Below are positions 25,277 through 39,009 of a stretch of DNA of 64,000 nt, one piece after another (within the stretch, counting starts at the first letter, position 1; every line of letters begins with the position of its first letter). This DNA comes from Microplitis mediator (Eukaryota; Arthropoda; Insecta; Hymenoptera; Braconidae): the NCBI RefSeq assembly GCF_029852145.1, contig NC_079978.1, forward strand, positions 496,001-560,000, in the 5' to 3' direction. The position numbers and the translations under genes are program-made. The notes beneath the pieces were generated by a model. The model was given only the letters and a program-made list of their open reading frames with translations. It was not told the origin of the DNA and did not search any database.

Positions 25277-28200
25277 ATGGCGGAACGGACAAAAGTGACG
25301 GCTCCAGCGAGCCGGCCAGTGCCAATGAAGCTTTTTGCTACCTGGGAAGTTGATCGTACACCACCTAATTGCATACCCAGGTAATAAACCCTCAGCATTA
25401 TTGTCATAATATCTAAGATTTGCGTCGTCTCGCATCATCGTCCGGTGTGAACGACATCGCGCTCAGTCAACTATCAGACAGAACCACGACGGACGCCAAA
25501 ATATATATACATATATATATATACATATTATATACATTACTGGTAGGAAATTGTGTACCCGATGATTTAATCTGGAGTAAATATTATTTTTTAGCGACAA
25601 TGTCTTCGAGCTATTGATTATGCGACGACTCTCTTGTCTGCGGTGAAGCTCGATGGAGATGAGTAAAAGTAAAAAATAAAATTTAAATGGTATAGGAAAT
25701 ATATTTTATTGGAAGCAAAGGTAGAGGAGTAGGTATGACGAGGCGGGATAATGCGTTGCTGTCTCAGGAGCACAAACGGATGCGAGCTGTCAATCCTCTC
25801 AGCTTGACAGATCTCCCTCATTTAATACGCAAATCCCGTCTCTCTCACACGTGCTCATTCTCAATGACAATTGATCAATCATCGAGTCACGTTGGATTCA
25901 TTGAGATGTTAATTATATCGAGATTTCATTTATTATTTTGTCTAAACACCATAACTCAGTGTGGGAAATTTAATCGATACAGATTTATTTAACACTCCGA
26001 CTTTCTCACCAGTTAAATTTATTTTTTACCACCTCTCCTATTCATTATTACACTGTAAGAGTATCAATGATCTAAGTATTTTTATGTGCCTTTGTTGCTA
26101 TTTTACAGAATTTAACGAGCATTCAAAAATGCTCGTAAACTTTCATCACGCGCATTCTCTGCTGCTGTTGACACGACAGTACATTTTGATCCCGATGGAA
26201 AAAGTAATTTACATTTAGTAGTCATCCCACATGCTCTCTACCCGTGGATGATTCATTCAAAGATTTAATTTATTGTCATGTATTTATAATTATGTGTCAC
26301 AGTCATTAGCATTCCAGACTCATCTACTCGAAGGAATTTAAGTTTCCATTCATACTGAGGTTTATTAAATCAAATGGATCTAAAAATATTATTAATTGGA
26401 GATGAAGACAATCAGGCGGTTGTTGGGGTTTCAATGACGATGAGTCAAAAAAAACATAAAATATTTAAAACTCTTTGACTCTTGATCAAGATCGGAAGCT
26501 CTTAATGAAGAGCATATTGAAACATACGCCAGTGCAGATAGATAAGGTTTCCATGTATACGATACGTGTAATATAATTCGATCCAACAACACTTGACGTG
26601 TGTGTTATTATGTTATGAGTGTGTTGTAAAACATGGCAGCATCAAATTCTATTAAATCGATTTTAAATTATTTTTTTTATCACAACTAAATGTATGATAT
26701 TCGCAGTCTGCTTGCAAATGACTCATATCTTGCCATGCTGCTGCTGCTGCTGTTACATACTAAAACCTCAACTCGTGTAAATAAATTTTAATGACACGCT
26801 AATTTATTTAAAGCGTACTGTCAAGTAAAAAGTATTCCGCGAAAATTATAAATATCTATATATATTATTATTTTATATTTTACGTGAATCGTTTTAAATC
26901 TTAAATAAATTTCTGAGAATACGCAAATATCTTTAGGTATTTCACAACCCAACGAAGTAAAACAATTAGATAATAACACGCACAATATATTTTTTACCAC
27001 GTAAATGTGACGTGATTGTTTTAAAAATAATAACAGTAATAATAACTTCGGTGCAGTTGGAGATACATCCGATCCATGTCGAATAAAAATTTGTTTATTG
27101 GTGATATTTTGCTGGTTCCATTTACCAGCATCATCTTCAGTCCAAATTCTACTCAGGAAAAAAGAATTTCTCGGGACCGGAAAAGATTTCTGACGCAAGA
27201 TATTTCTTCTCGCCAAAAAAAATTTTTTCTTGGCTCGAAATTTTCGTTTTCAATTCATAATGCAAAAAATTTCTTAGTCATGAATATTCTGCTTAAAATT
27301 TTTTATTGAATCATTTCGTTATTTATAAGGTAAGAGACCCAGTACCCGATCACTCATGTATTTGTATATCTATATCTACCAAATTTGACTAAATATATAG
27401 ACATACAAATACACGGAGTGTTCGGGTACTTGTTCCCTGATCAGGTACTGGGTCTCTTACCTTAATTACAATGAAAAAATGAATAAAATAAGTAGTTGGT
27501 GTAAAAAACATAAACTGTATAATTTATAATATAAATTAATATATTAATAAATTTTATCATTGAAAGTCTTATCGTTTTCTTATCTCGAGACGGAAAGAAA
27601 CGTCGAACTAATCTCAAAGGTAGCAAGCGTGCTGCAATTGTTGGCAATGACTAGAAAATTATTCAGCGGTATTTTTTGTTCATTGTTATATCCAAGCTTT
27701 TGTATTGCCCGGAAGTAAAAGTACAGCCATGGGTTAAGAAATATTTAATTATTTAAGTAAATTTCATAGACAAACAAATCAATAGGAGGTGACGTAAGTG
27801 AAAAGTTTTAAAAACAAAGAAGATAAAAATGACATATGGGTTTGAATTGCGTAGTTTCATTTTTCCCCTAAAAATCAATCAAATTAACTGGCAATTGGAT
27901 CTATGCTGGTTTTATTAGAGTTGACATATCCCATGCGAGGGTTTTTGTTTCCTCTTTTCCTTCGAAATCTAATCTTAACTTATCGATACACATAAACAAT
28001 CTGATGGAGATTTGTTCCCCTTGAGTAATATCCTTTTTATATTATTTTAGACTACTCGTGAGTAAACAGTCGAGGCCACGAGGTCGAGGAAATCCTGAAA
28101 CTTGAATGTCCATTGAAAACCGTAATAAAAATAATTAAAAGCAATTAATGGGCACCACTAGTGTGAAATTTTGAAAAACTGTCTTTTTTTTCATATTTCG

Positions 28201-31200
28201 ATAGTCTATACCTTTAAAAATATATCAGATCTTTTAAAAAATTAAAATCTCCAGTTTTCCGATTGAATAAAAATTCAAATTTACGCGCGAAATTTGAAAT
28301 TTTTTTTAAAACTCCGGCATTTTGAAAAATTTCATTTTTTTTTTTATCGGGGGTCATGGTACAGACAATACCTTCTAGTTTAATAAACTTTTGGGCTTTT
28401 TTGATTTCGAGCTCTGTGAAGGTCGCTATCACTGCAGCAATGGGGGGACTTTTTTTGGAGCCTTGGGAAATTGCGAACAAGTTGAATTTCTAATGAAAAT
28501 TAAAAATCATCTTTTTTTCAGGCGCTCACACTAATGCTGCCCCTTAAAAAAATGATTTTATTTTTAAATCACTTATTAATTAAGTCGATTTATTACTGCG
28601 CGGCTGATGAGACAAAACATTTAGAATTTGGCGTACGCTTGTTGCATTTGTCTGACGTAATACTGAAAGCTGGTGCAATGCGGGATTCGAGGGCCAAAAG
28701 AGTGGTCGTCTCCGTCGTCAGTTTACGATACTAAATTTTTATTAGTATATAAATGAAGATGACAAAGAGGAAGAGAGACAGAGAGGGAATGAGCGACAGA
28801 GAGAGGATCAAAGCGCGTCAGAGCAGCCAATCAAATACAAATGTCATCAACATTTGACCCTAATGAAGATTATCTAGGCTTTGCGGTATATATTATAGGT
28901 ATATAATGTATACGTTAATTAATCAAAGGGATCATCAGTTTGAACACAAGCTACCAGTTAAATCTATAACCGGCAAACTGTAGCCTTGAAAACATTTTTT
29001 GGACTTGTGCTAGATTGACGTTGTCCATATTCGCTCATTTCAATCGATACTTCATCAACTCGTCTTGTTCTTCAGTAGTTCAATTAAAATTCATCATTAT
29101 ATTTTTTTTTAGTGTCTCTGCTGGGAAAAAAAATATTATTTCTGCTGGTAAAAAATAGCAAAAAAAGCGAAGAAGAATCTCGTATAAAAGTGGAAGAGTT
29201 GAGGAAAAAGAGGACAGCAACGCAAAAGGTATTAAAAAAAAATTATAATAATAATAAATAAATAAAAAAGAACGACCTCGACAGAGCCGTGAGCGGGAAT
29301 GAAAGACATTGCAAAGCGTGAATACAAAGAAGATTTCTCGAAACTGATCGACCTTCCTTCCAGCAGCAACAACTGTATGTACAATTCTCTTTACTTGGAC
29401 TTTTCAACGCCAGCAAACCCGTAAAATTGCATAAAAGTAAAACCAACTACGAGCTGGTCTTCCTCATCCTTGTATACACAATTACTCGGCTAATGTAATA
29501 AGCGAAACAAATAATAATTAAATATAAAAGTAAATAAAATAATGGAAAATAAATGTGTACAAAGTGGTTGGAACAACAGTCGGTATTGTACTGAAGATTT
29601 AATTAATCAAACAATCGTTATTAAATTTAATTACTTTTATTATTTCATTTAACTTTTGTCTCCGGCAGTGTGTTGCGTCGTTGTACAGCCGCATGCTCTT
29701 GGAATGCTGAAGAGCAACCCAATGTCAGTTTCTTCGATCTCCAGTGCACAAGAAAAGACCAAGAGGAAAAGAATATGGAGAAGAGAAGATGTAGGAGGTG
29801 AAAGAGGTGGTGGCAAGCTCATGCACTCAAGACTAAAGCAACTAATGTACAGAAAGAGAAAAAAAATTTAAGAGGAAAGAGAGTGAGGATAAAAAGCTCA
29901 CGAGTGTATATGTACATGAATGATACATATATACGCAGCCAGAATTGAGGCCAACATTCAACCCCCGTGAATTTATTTGCCAGTACATATTTTAAGTGAA
30001 GAAAAAGATGAGGTCTACAAGAGATTATTGGAATTTATTCATACGAAAAAAAATTATCAGCGTTACTGTCATGTGACGAGATTCGGCTTCAAGATAATTT
30101 AAAAAATATATATATATTTACTTTGAGGAAATATATTTAATTAATTTTTTTTCCGCTGTTTACTGTCGCAACCACTTGACTTTTCATCACACAGTTCCTT
30201 TATTCTTCGCCCCTATCGCAATTTCTCCTTATTTTCTTCCTGATTTTCTTCTTCATCCCAGCTATTTTCAGTCAGCCTTCGTACTATTTGTGCGTGCTCG
30301 AGACTCATTGGACCATAAATTATAATTTCAGTCCTAATATAAATGTCCACTAATTTATTATCCTTATGGATGGCATTAAAGTTTATGTCCTATTTAGATT
30401 TTTATTATATTTGTTTGTGGTTTACTATCTCTAATGACCTATTACACATTATTTAATATTCTAGTCGACTAATGTAATTAACGGTAATACAATAAGTCAC
30501 TATAAAGAATGATATCTTACATTACTTAATAAAGAGGAGCCACGTGCGGGCCTTTGCGTGCCAAAAGACTAACCGTCGAGACACATTTTAGTTTCGCAAA
30601 ATGTTTATCTGGCTTACTATTACTTCACGTGTGACTGTCTATCACGTTTTCTATGCCAAAAATTTTAAAAACATCCATCAATTATTACACATATCACACA
30701 TCATATCCTTGACACACTTCATTTCATTTAATACTTCCTCAATATATTATCATTACACATTTCCTCATTCATATATAAAATATATAGATACCGATCGCTA
30801 CAATTTTAAAATCATCATTACTCTTAATATAAATATTAATCAGTGGGTACATTTGAATCGATTTGACAGAATATTATATTGCATATAAAAATAATAATAA
30901 TATTTAAGTAATTCGAGGTAATGGGTCCAGTAAATAATTTATTTAAAAATAAATAATAGAGTAGCATGTACGTCATTGGTACAAAACGAATGAGGGTTTC
31001 AAATAAAAGAAACATACACCTGTTCATTCTAACCAGCCCAACTACTCCCAACTCCTACACTTTATACGTTAGAAAGAGAGTAATATTAAAAGCCGTGTCT
31101 ATATGTCTTTCTCTTATTCATTTTCTCTGATAGTAATAGTAGTAGTAGTAGTGGTAGTAGTACAGCACCAATGTCTCTGGTAGTAGTAAATGCAGCAGTA

Positions 31201-34200
31201 GTAGTTTTAATATGTAGTTGTGAATCGATATTCCATTTTCAGACACAAACCCAAACGTCATAAGCGTCACAAGTCAACGGTAAATATGAAACCTCGCATC
31301 CTTCCATCGTTGCATTTGTATCTGATGTTAATCAAACTAGTGGTTTTGTAGGGTATCTATACATACCGATCTATTATAGTTACTCTGTATCTATCACTCG
31401 CGTTTTCATTATTACCTACATATTACTTATATATATATATATATATGAATATATGCATCTCTATAGATATATATTGCAATAATATTGATATAGTTGGTCA
31501 TAAAGAGCTGTGGGCTTCTACCGGGAATTCATGACCACTTGATTCATCAAGTGTCTCATTATCTTCGCTTTCCATTTATTTCATCTTACTATTATTATAT
31601 ATCTATATATATACTCCACTGTAAAAAATCGGAAGTGAATTCAAAGTGATTAGGAATTTTATTTAAATCCGAATTCACTCCGTGACTCGTTCTGGAGTAA
31701 AAAAAAATCACCCCGCATACGGAGTAAGTAGGGAGAGATATCGAAGTGATCTACAATTTTTTTAAAGTGGATATGATATAAAAAGTTCAAAGTTTTACCC
31801 TACACTCGATTTAAAATTAAATTTAAACCAAATACTGAAAATTTTCCATTATCTTTTATTTTTTTTTAGGATCAAGAATAAATTGTAAAGTAAATGAGAA
31901 TAGAGAATCAAACGCAGACAAAATGAATAAAATATTCACTAAACTACTGGATATTCATTGACTAGCATCCGCGAGTGATTTATAAGATTCTCGTGTTAAG
32001 GAACCGAATTAAAATTCTAGATGAACTGGATAGGAAGTTAAAAATAAAAAAAACTTATTATATGAATCGAGCTTACATACAGACGTGTATTAGTTGAAGC
32101 CAATACACCCACCTATAATTAAATTTACAGTAGATAGGAATAAGCATCGGAAACTCCGCTGACGGATGGAGTGAGATAGCAAAGTGAGATTATGTACTAG
32201 AGATAGTAGCAGGTAGCAGGTGCGTGCGAAAGCTAGCAATGTGTTAAACTCCAACGCAAAAGCAACCGGATCGATTGGATGTCACCGGGACTACCAACAG
32301 ACATTACAACATTGCGTAACATCGTGCCAAGTACATGCAGCAAACGGCAAAACATCTTACTGACACGCTGTTTGTACTGTAATTTAGATGCGACGTACAT
32401 GGAGGAGAGTTTCGCGGCAGCGAGTCGCGTGAAAATGCCCATGAACAATTCGCGGCTTACAAAAGCAACATTTGCCACATGCTTGCAGATAAAGCCCATG
32501 AATTAAGTCTATCGTATTCAAATTCTATCCCTTATTGTTGCATTCGCTGGACAAGCCAGGCGTTAAATTTACTTTTAGCTCGAGCGGATAAACTTGGCGG
32601 TGAAAAAAATTCGATTAATTTTTTAGCTCGAGCTAAAAAAAACTTGGCATGGATTTTAAAATCAAGTGTAATTAGCTATCAATCTACGTGGCGGTATATC
32701 GGTAGTACACCTGTTATAAATCCGAGTATGGGGTTTTTTCATTGGCTATCACGACAACGGGAGTCCTCATCGCCGTAGCCGACCCCCTGGAGCCACACGC
32801 ACACGTTCATTGTCAATTACCTGTGTTTTCACCCTCATATATACATAGACGATCAATATAGTTGTTCATCTATATTCCACGCATCAGCATTGCAACTACA
32901 TGGCAAATTACTTTATGACCATTCGTTTTGTTACTCCGCTATTTTATGGCTGGATGTGATAAAACAACAATCGATTTCTCAGTACAATGGTTTTGTCCGG
33001 CGCTAAACTCTGTTGTGCGATGGTCTGTTCGCTGGTTGCGTTGTTTTTACCTGAATTTGGACACGTGAAAATAGTGGAGAATGGCAATGAACGAAAAATA
33101 ATGAAGGCAAGACGCAAACCCTTCTCGGATTTAATCACGGCTCGTTCATCGCGTGCCGACTAAGCTAAAGTTGACTCTTTTCGTCTCGCCTTCATTGATG
33201 TACATGCGAATGTGTCGGTGTGTGGGTAATATTTTATATGAATGTGTGCTAAGTATGTGAACACCAACATGCTCTATAGATATTGACGTCGTCTACTCGT
33301 TTATCTGAGTGTTGTAGCTTTACCACCTGTAGTTACTGCCAGTGGTTATATTTAGAAAGCAGCCCCTTCGGGTAGAAATAAAAGTTGTCATGGATAAAAA
33401 CTGCCCGTTGGAGATTCATGTACATTCTGAGGGTTCATTTCCCTCTCTCGTGTTACCAATACATTTCTAAGGCTAACGATCCCTGTTAATTTTAATCTTT
33501 CAGGTATTAATCCTTTTTATTTTAAATAATAATCATCAGACGTTAATTAAAATTAATTAGATATTGGTTTTTATTTTTAATTATTTTTATTTTAATTTAG
33601 CGAGTCTGAAATATTGAATATTCAACTCTGACATGTTCTATTTTTTAAATTTAAACTCTCAATATTGGATCCGCTCTTTTGAATTTAAAAACTTTTACTT
33701 GAGAATTAAAATCAGCGACCTAAATCTTTATGACTATTAATTGTCAATATAATATTCACTTTTTTAATAAAAATAAACCATAAATTTTTTTTCTTTGTGT
33801 TTATAAATCTAGATTATGCACATTGACCCTTACACGGCTTGTGATTCTCCGGCCTCTCGGCGCAGATCTGGCTTCCATCAGCATTGCAGTTAAGATGCAA
33901 AGTTCTAAAAGGACATTACGGTCAAACGAAATGGCGATTCCATCTGGCGGTATACTGGACACTGATCTCGAGTTACAGTTTGCCCTTCAGTATCCACATT
34001 TTCTGAAACGCGACGGCAATAAATTACTTATACTCCTGCAGAGAAGAAAGAGATACAAAAACCGTACAATGTTGGGCTACAAAACACTAGCAGAGGGTGT
34101 AATAAATATGGCTCAAGTCTTGCAGAAGCAAATGGATCTCGAGCTGGAGCTGGTATCAGATAAAGCGGAAAAATACGGCGGGCATTCAGTGGTATTGGCC

Positions 34201-37200
34201 AAAGTAAATGTTATTGCGTTGAGTTCACAGCCAGTTGATCAGGACAAGAGGCTGCTCAATGATCCAAGTGAGAGACTCGGTCCAGAGTACAGCGACGAAG
34301 AAGAAGAGTTCAGCTCTGAAGGTGAAGCTGAGGGTAGCGACAGCGAGCCGACTTTAGAAGTCCACAGGCGGAAAAATCGAAACAAAATTCCTCCAAATGC
34401 TCGAGTACGTTTTATTATAATCTGAATATTTTATTGCCACTATAACTGTTTTATTTTACTGCTGGACTTATGTAAATAATATAATTATATTGCTATTATT
34501 CATGGTTTTATAGCAAAGAAACTTGAAGCAAAAGTTTATTGCTCTACTCAAGCGGTTCCGAGTTTCAGAAGAGCTAGAACACGACCAAGAAGAGATTGGA
34601 CAAAAGTTGTCGGGTAAGTGGAACACAGCCCGCTCTTACCAAGACCGAGATGAAGACTTGTTGAGTAAAACGGTTAAATTAATTTTGCAAGTGTTCGTTC
34701 CAGGTGGTGACATGGAAATTGAAGAACTCTTTGATGAGTTAGAGGACTTGTCGGATAGTGGCCCTGAGTTGGATACCATGTCTGTTAGCAGTACTCCAAA
34801 GCCATCACTGCGCCCGTTCTTCAGCTCTAGTCGTTCGCTTCTAGCACCACCTCATCCTGGTGAGTTATTTTCCTTTCTCCGATAACACACTCCATAAATA
34901 TACAACTTTCCATTCGTATATATCGTATCTGTAGAATTTTAGGCACGTTGAGCGCCGAGCTTTCGAATCTTGTTTCATTTTTTTTACGTATCCCCATTTT
35001 TGTTTACACACACGCGACCCTACAATCTTATCATCAGAGATAAACCACAGCATGACTTTTTATTTATCAATTTATTTAAGCTCTTCTCATAATAAAAACA
35101 TTTAAAAAGCTTTATGATAAATACAATTTATTTAGTATCAAGTTTTTTTATCAATAACGTAAATCGTATCATTTTTCCCGTATAATAATGCAATAACAAT
35201 AATAATAATCCTCCATGAATTTAACGACACAAAAGAGATTGACTTGACTTTATCGAGCTTTAAAAATACCAAAGGACCGTAGGTATACATAAGTATAAAT
35301 ATATAGAGGAAGAAAAGGAAGAAGAAGAAGAGAATAATTATTCAGTGGAATAAAGTACTACAAGTATATCATTTAAATATAGTTTATAAAAATATATGTC
35401 CCTTGATCATTACGACAACGAAAATTCATTAAACTAAATAAAAGTCTTGGTGGGCTGGCTTTGCACTGTTGCATGGTACAATTCAATAGTAGTTACCAGA
35501 GAGGACTCTGCCACAAACACAACAACAACAACAGCGGCAGCAGCAAATGTATGCCAGTCATCATCAGGCTCAGCTGTCAAAGAAAAAACACGTGTGGGAC
35601 ATACAACCCCAGGTACGTAAATACATAAAAGCATCACGTCTTTTATTATTCATTTGCTTCTCTCATTTATTAAACGTTCTTTCACACCCTCATTCACCGT
35701 CATCGAGTAGTTTCATTGATTATTTAAACTTAATTAAAACACCATTAAGCACCAGAGCATGAACGGTTCTTTAACCGCGCATGCAGCCGCGTTTTATTAA
35801 TTTTAAAAAAAATATTTTTAGTTACTCTGTAGCTGGCAACCATTTTGTTGATCGTTTATGTCAATACCTTGTCTTTAGTTTTAAATTTAAAGCACAAAGA
35901 AACTAAGACTGAGTTTATATTTAAAAGAAAATGAATTTTGTAGATTGGAGGCGTAACTCCAGCGCTTGAAGTTTTGCATTTGACGTCGTGTCCTCATAAA
36001 TAATACACTTGGCATTGATTTTATTTAATTCGTAACTAAAAAATATATTATAATATATATATTTGTATTTGTTTTTAAGTTTACTTTTAAATCTATATAA
36101 ATTTACACTCATATCCTTTCATTTTCTCTATTCACATTATGTACATTATGTATTATGGAGCAGTAGACTTAAATAAATAACTATTTATTCGCTGAAAACA
36201 ATAAAAAAAAAACAAATTGTATTATTATTATTACTCATATTACACACATTTTAGTTTGAGTTAATAAAAATATATTGCATGTACTTACAGTTCACGATTA
36301 ATTAAAGTATATTGTTGTTATTATTTAAATTAAATCTCCCTTATTTAAATGGGATTTTAAATTACGTATGTACGCGCGCGCGTGCATATTGTATTATTTT
36401 GTTTGTTATTTTTAAAATTACTATTTCTCATATTATCCAACTGAAGTCTCTATTTTTCTACTCACATATATACGTACGTATTCTTTTCATTCTATAAATT
36501 CTTTTATATCTCTGTTGAATCTCTATGCCCACGTTTATAGTAATCCACTGTGTAAGTAATTCCCCGCCGCTTCACTTTTAATATCAATCAAATTTTTTTT
36601 TTATTTTTTGGTGGGAAAAAAAAAAAAAAAAACATTGATAGATAAAATGGTTATTTAAATGTAAGTCAAATAAAAATACTTCAGCCAGTTAGAAATATAT
36701 ATTAAAAAAAAGTGAAATTATATAAAATTTATATCCAGTGATAAATTATCTTGGCACGTTTAACTATAAATCATATTTTTTCTACAGTGTCTTCTTACTA
36801 CTCACCAAATAACTTATTATTGTACTTTACTTATTTCACAATGTCGATTTATTTTGTCCGTCAATCAGATATATTACGAGTTATAGCGTACAGCTTAAGT
36901 ACTTGAAAAGTATGCCGAGCAATGAGCACTGTAATGCAGAAAGAGTAACGGAAATAAATTTCAGAGAGGGGCGGTGACAGACAGAGTGACGATAGCTCAA
37001 GACGAGCGGACAGCGACTCGCATCCCGAAAACTGGACCGACCATGAGGCCAATGATGCGCCGAGTACGGTCGCGGGTTCACCTCCCAAATCAGAGCCGCA
37101 GCATCATCAGCACTCGAATAAAAGTGAAAATACTGATAGAAGGAGTAGGCTCTTTGCCAGGGACCGGGGCACGCCTGGAAGTAATAAATCTAAAAAGCAT

Positions 37201-39009
37201 AGTCTGAGTGTTGATCTTAAGCCGTCTGTTGAGCTAAACAATTCCGAGGTACAGTTTTTTTTTTTCATTCATCTTCTAAACTTTCAGTTGAGTGTACAAT
37301 TAAATGACTAATCCCCTCTGACACTTTAGCCGCGAAAAGCCCTAGTTGAGCAATTGAGCCGAGTACTGCCCGATGACTCATTACCGGAAGCAGTATCTCT
37401 AGTTTCTCTAGCAGATCCTGGTGGTGCTGTGCTAGCAGCTCGGCTTCAAGAACGTAATCTGCGAGTTCTCACAACTGCTTCGCCGGCGGATATCCGCGCG
37501 ACCTTCACCTGCTTAATCGCTAGGATACAAAAATTGTAAGAACTCATTTTGTTTGCTGGTGTTAATTATAAATTTACATTCTTGACGGTGTCTCGTAGTC
37601 GGAGTACACAAGTTATCAAGCAAAACTTGATGTTACCTAGGAGTTATGCTGATTAAAGTTTTATTTTTTTACAGTTGTAATAGCTCGGCGAAACCACCTG
37701 CGCCAATAAAAGTTGTGATAGCAGGTGGAGACAGCTTTGTTAACGCCGTTCTTAGGCATTACGTAGATCTATTGAGCTTCAGACCACCAGATTGGCAAAA
37801 TTACTTGAGATTTCTAATAGTACCACTGGGTTCAAACTCACTGTCCAAGTACCTCGGGTCTGTGGACAGTAAATACTCGATGCTGTTTGGCGAAGAGTGG
37901 CGAGAATTGTTGGAACGTGAAGCGAGCGGGGCGAGTGAAGGCGCAGCTCGTGTATCAGAATACTTAGCAACGACCGGGCCCACACTTTTATTACCAATTG
38001 CCGAGGCCATGGTCACATATAGGTACGTGTAATATTCCTCTGCAGTACATTGTGACGTTGTTGTTGCGACAATGACGTCAAGTGTCTTAGTATTGTCTGA
38101 AGAAATGTATATTGAAACAAAGTATTTATTGCATATTCATACTGTCGACAGGGAGACAGACGACAGCAGTCAAATATTCATTCCATTTGTAAATGATGTG
38201 CGCGTCGGGTGTCCTGACAGCAGCAGTTCCGCTTCAGTTGACCTTGAGGAAGGTGCAGCAGTATCGTCGGGGTCACCACCATCCTTGCCGCCGCCCAGTC
38301 TGGCGATACCACCACCCGGTAAATTAACTCCGCCGAGCAGCCCAAATGTCAGTCAGCCACGAGACGGCTGGGAACCCGTTGAACTTCAACTTGACTACTG
38401 GAGCAAACCTGCACTTGGTGATAAAGGAAAAAGTACACTTCGTCAAGCTTTCAGAGCATTGCACGTGCAGAGATTACCGACAGCGGGAGAAAATCCCGGG
38501 CCGTATCTCTCTATGAATTACACGACAAAGGAAAAGAAACAGAAAAGTATGATAATAATAACAATATTTTATTTAAATCTTGTGTGCTAGCTATCCTATT
38601 TCACGTAACATAACGCGAGTACTTTTTCAGTAATGAGACTGGGTAAGAAAAAAGAAAAAGAGAAAGAGAATGAGCCCAAGAGCCAGGCAGTGGATGGCGT
38701 GACTCGACTAATTTGCTCCGCTAAAACTCACAACATTCCATGGAGAGGTGAGCTTAGGCTTTCAATTGATTGTCCTCGATTAAACAAATTATATAATGAT
38801 CGAGATATCGATTTTTTTAACTACATGTCATAAATTAACGGCAATACTAATTAATTTATTTTATTTTAAATCCAGTAACCATCGACGGAACTGAATGGTA
38901 CGGCGTTAAATTCTTCCAACTCTCGGCGCAGTGGCAGACGCACATAAAAACATTTCCGGTTGCAATGCTTATTTACAACCCGCTGCAACAAACCCCAAGT
39001 CTCACCTGA
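25277..39009 (+). CDS. PACS: phosphofurin acidic cluster sorting protein (PACS1/2 orthologue)
   Basis: Cytosolic adaptor that binds acidic-cluster motifs and links cargo such as furin to AP-1/COPI for TGN and endosome sorting. Twelve coding exons: 25277-25380, 33813-34404, 34514-34613, 34704-34859, 35500-35612, about 36967-37248, 37330-37535, 37675-38022, 38152-38546, 38631-38747 and 38876-39009, eleven certain in frame. They total 2547 nt (848 aa). Exon 1 gives MKLFATWEVDRTPPNCIPR. Exon 2 holds the furin-binding region (IAVKMQSSKRTLRSNE, LQYPHFLKRDGNKL, RRKRYKNRTMLGYKTL) and an acidic cluster EYSDEEEEFSSEGEAEGSD. Exon 5 has a short poly-Gln. The conserved C-terminal domain runs from VLPDDSLPEAVSLVS through LIVPLGSNSLSKYLGSVDS and LPIAEAMVTYR to DGTEWYGVKFFQLSAQW. 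Intron 1 is 8.4 kb. The acceptor of the sixth exon (36964 or 36966) is ambiguous by two bases; 36967 keeps frame. Confidence 0.95.
27326..27464. mobile_element. small foldback element with about 21-bp inverted ends
   Basis: The ends TAAGGTAAGAGACCCAGTAC and the inverse GTACTGGGTCTCTTACCTTA are matching inverted repeats 139 bp apart. The inner parts also pair partly (TGTATTTGTATATCTATA against TATATAGACATACAAATACA). There is no coding capacity. Target duplication is not clear. It sits in PACS intron 1. Confidence 0.7.
28149..28543. mobile_element. piggyBac-type MITE candidate with TTAA flanks
   Basis: TTAA occurs at 28145-28148 and again at 28544-28547. Just inside are imperfect inverted ends: left TGGGCACCACTAGTGTGA and right (inverted) GGGGCAGCATTAGTGTGA, differing at four of eighteen positions. 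Exact TTAA duplication plus G-rich terminal inverted repeats is the hallmark of piggyBac-mobilised elements. The 395-bp interior contains a minus-strand 88-codon ORF of no recognised family, so the element is non-autonomous. It lies in PACS intron 1. Confidence 0.65.
34614..34703 (+). other. 90-bp in-frame intron of PACS (possible retained intron/exitron)
   Basis: The donor TCGG|GTAAGT and acceptor TTCCAG|GTGGTG are strong, and splicing joins the family text QKLSG to GDMEIEELFDELEDLSDSG. The 90 bases are a multiple of three with no stop, so reading through inserts 30 residues (beginning KWNTARSYQDRDEDLL). The insert is absent from the vertebrate PACS pattern as I know it, so splicing is the favoured reading. 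Confidence 0.6.

Larger units (their letters stand above)
25381..33812 (+). other. large first intron of PACS
   Basis: An 8.4-kb intron between the first exon (ends CCCAG|GTAATA) and exon 2 (TCTAG|ATTATG). It contains two MITE-like elements (separate entries), a GTA/TAG trinucleotide tract at about 31131-31162, TA-dinucleotide runs near 25500 and 31430, and a short palindrome (CCAAAAAAAATTTTTTCTTGG type) near 27215. A CACTGTAAAAAAT motif at about 31618, of the kind seen at insect MITE ends, has no partner that I could find. Many open frames of 60-130 codons occur but none shows family features or exon-like boundaries. Confidence 0.6.

Noticed and set aside
26821..27216. 131-codon minus-strand ORF in PACS intron 1
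   Set aside because: It lacks family features, has biased composition, and overlaps short palindromic repeat sequence; no splice partners.
31618..31730. MITE end CACTGTAAAAAAT
   Set aside because: No inverted partner or target duplication found within 1 kb; one motif is not enough.
32233..32778. Overlapping ORFs on both strands in PACS intron 1
   Set aside because: They are GC-richer than surroundings but have no recognisable domain, no consistent frame across the stretch and no exon boundaries; could be an old transposon remnant.
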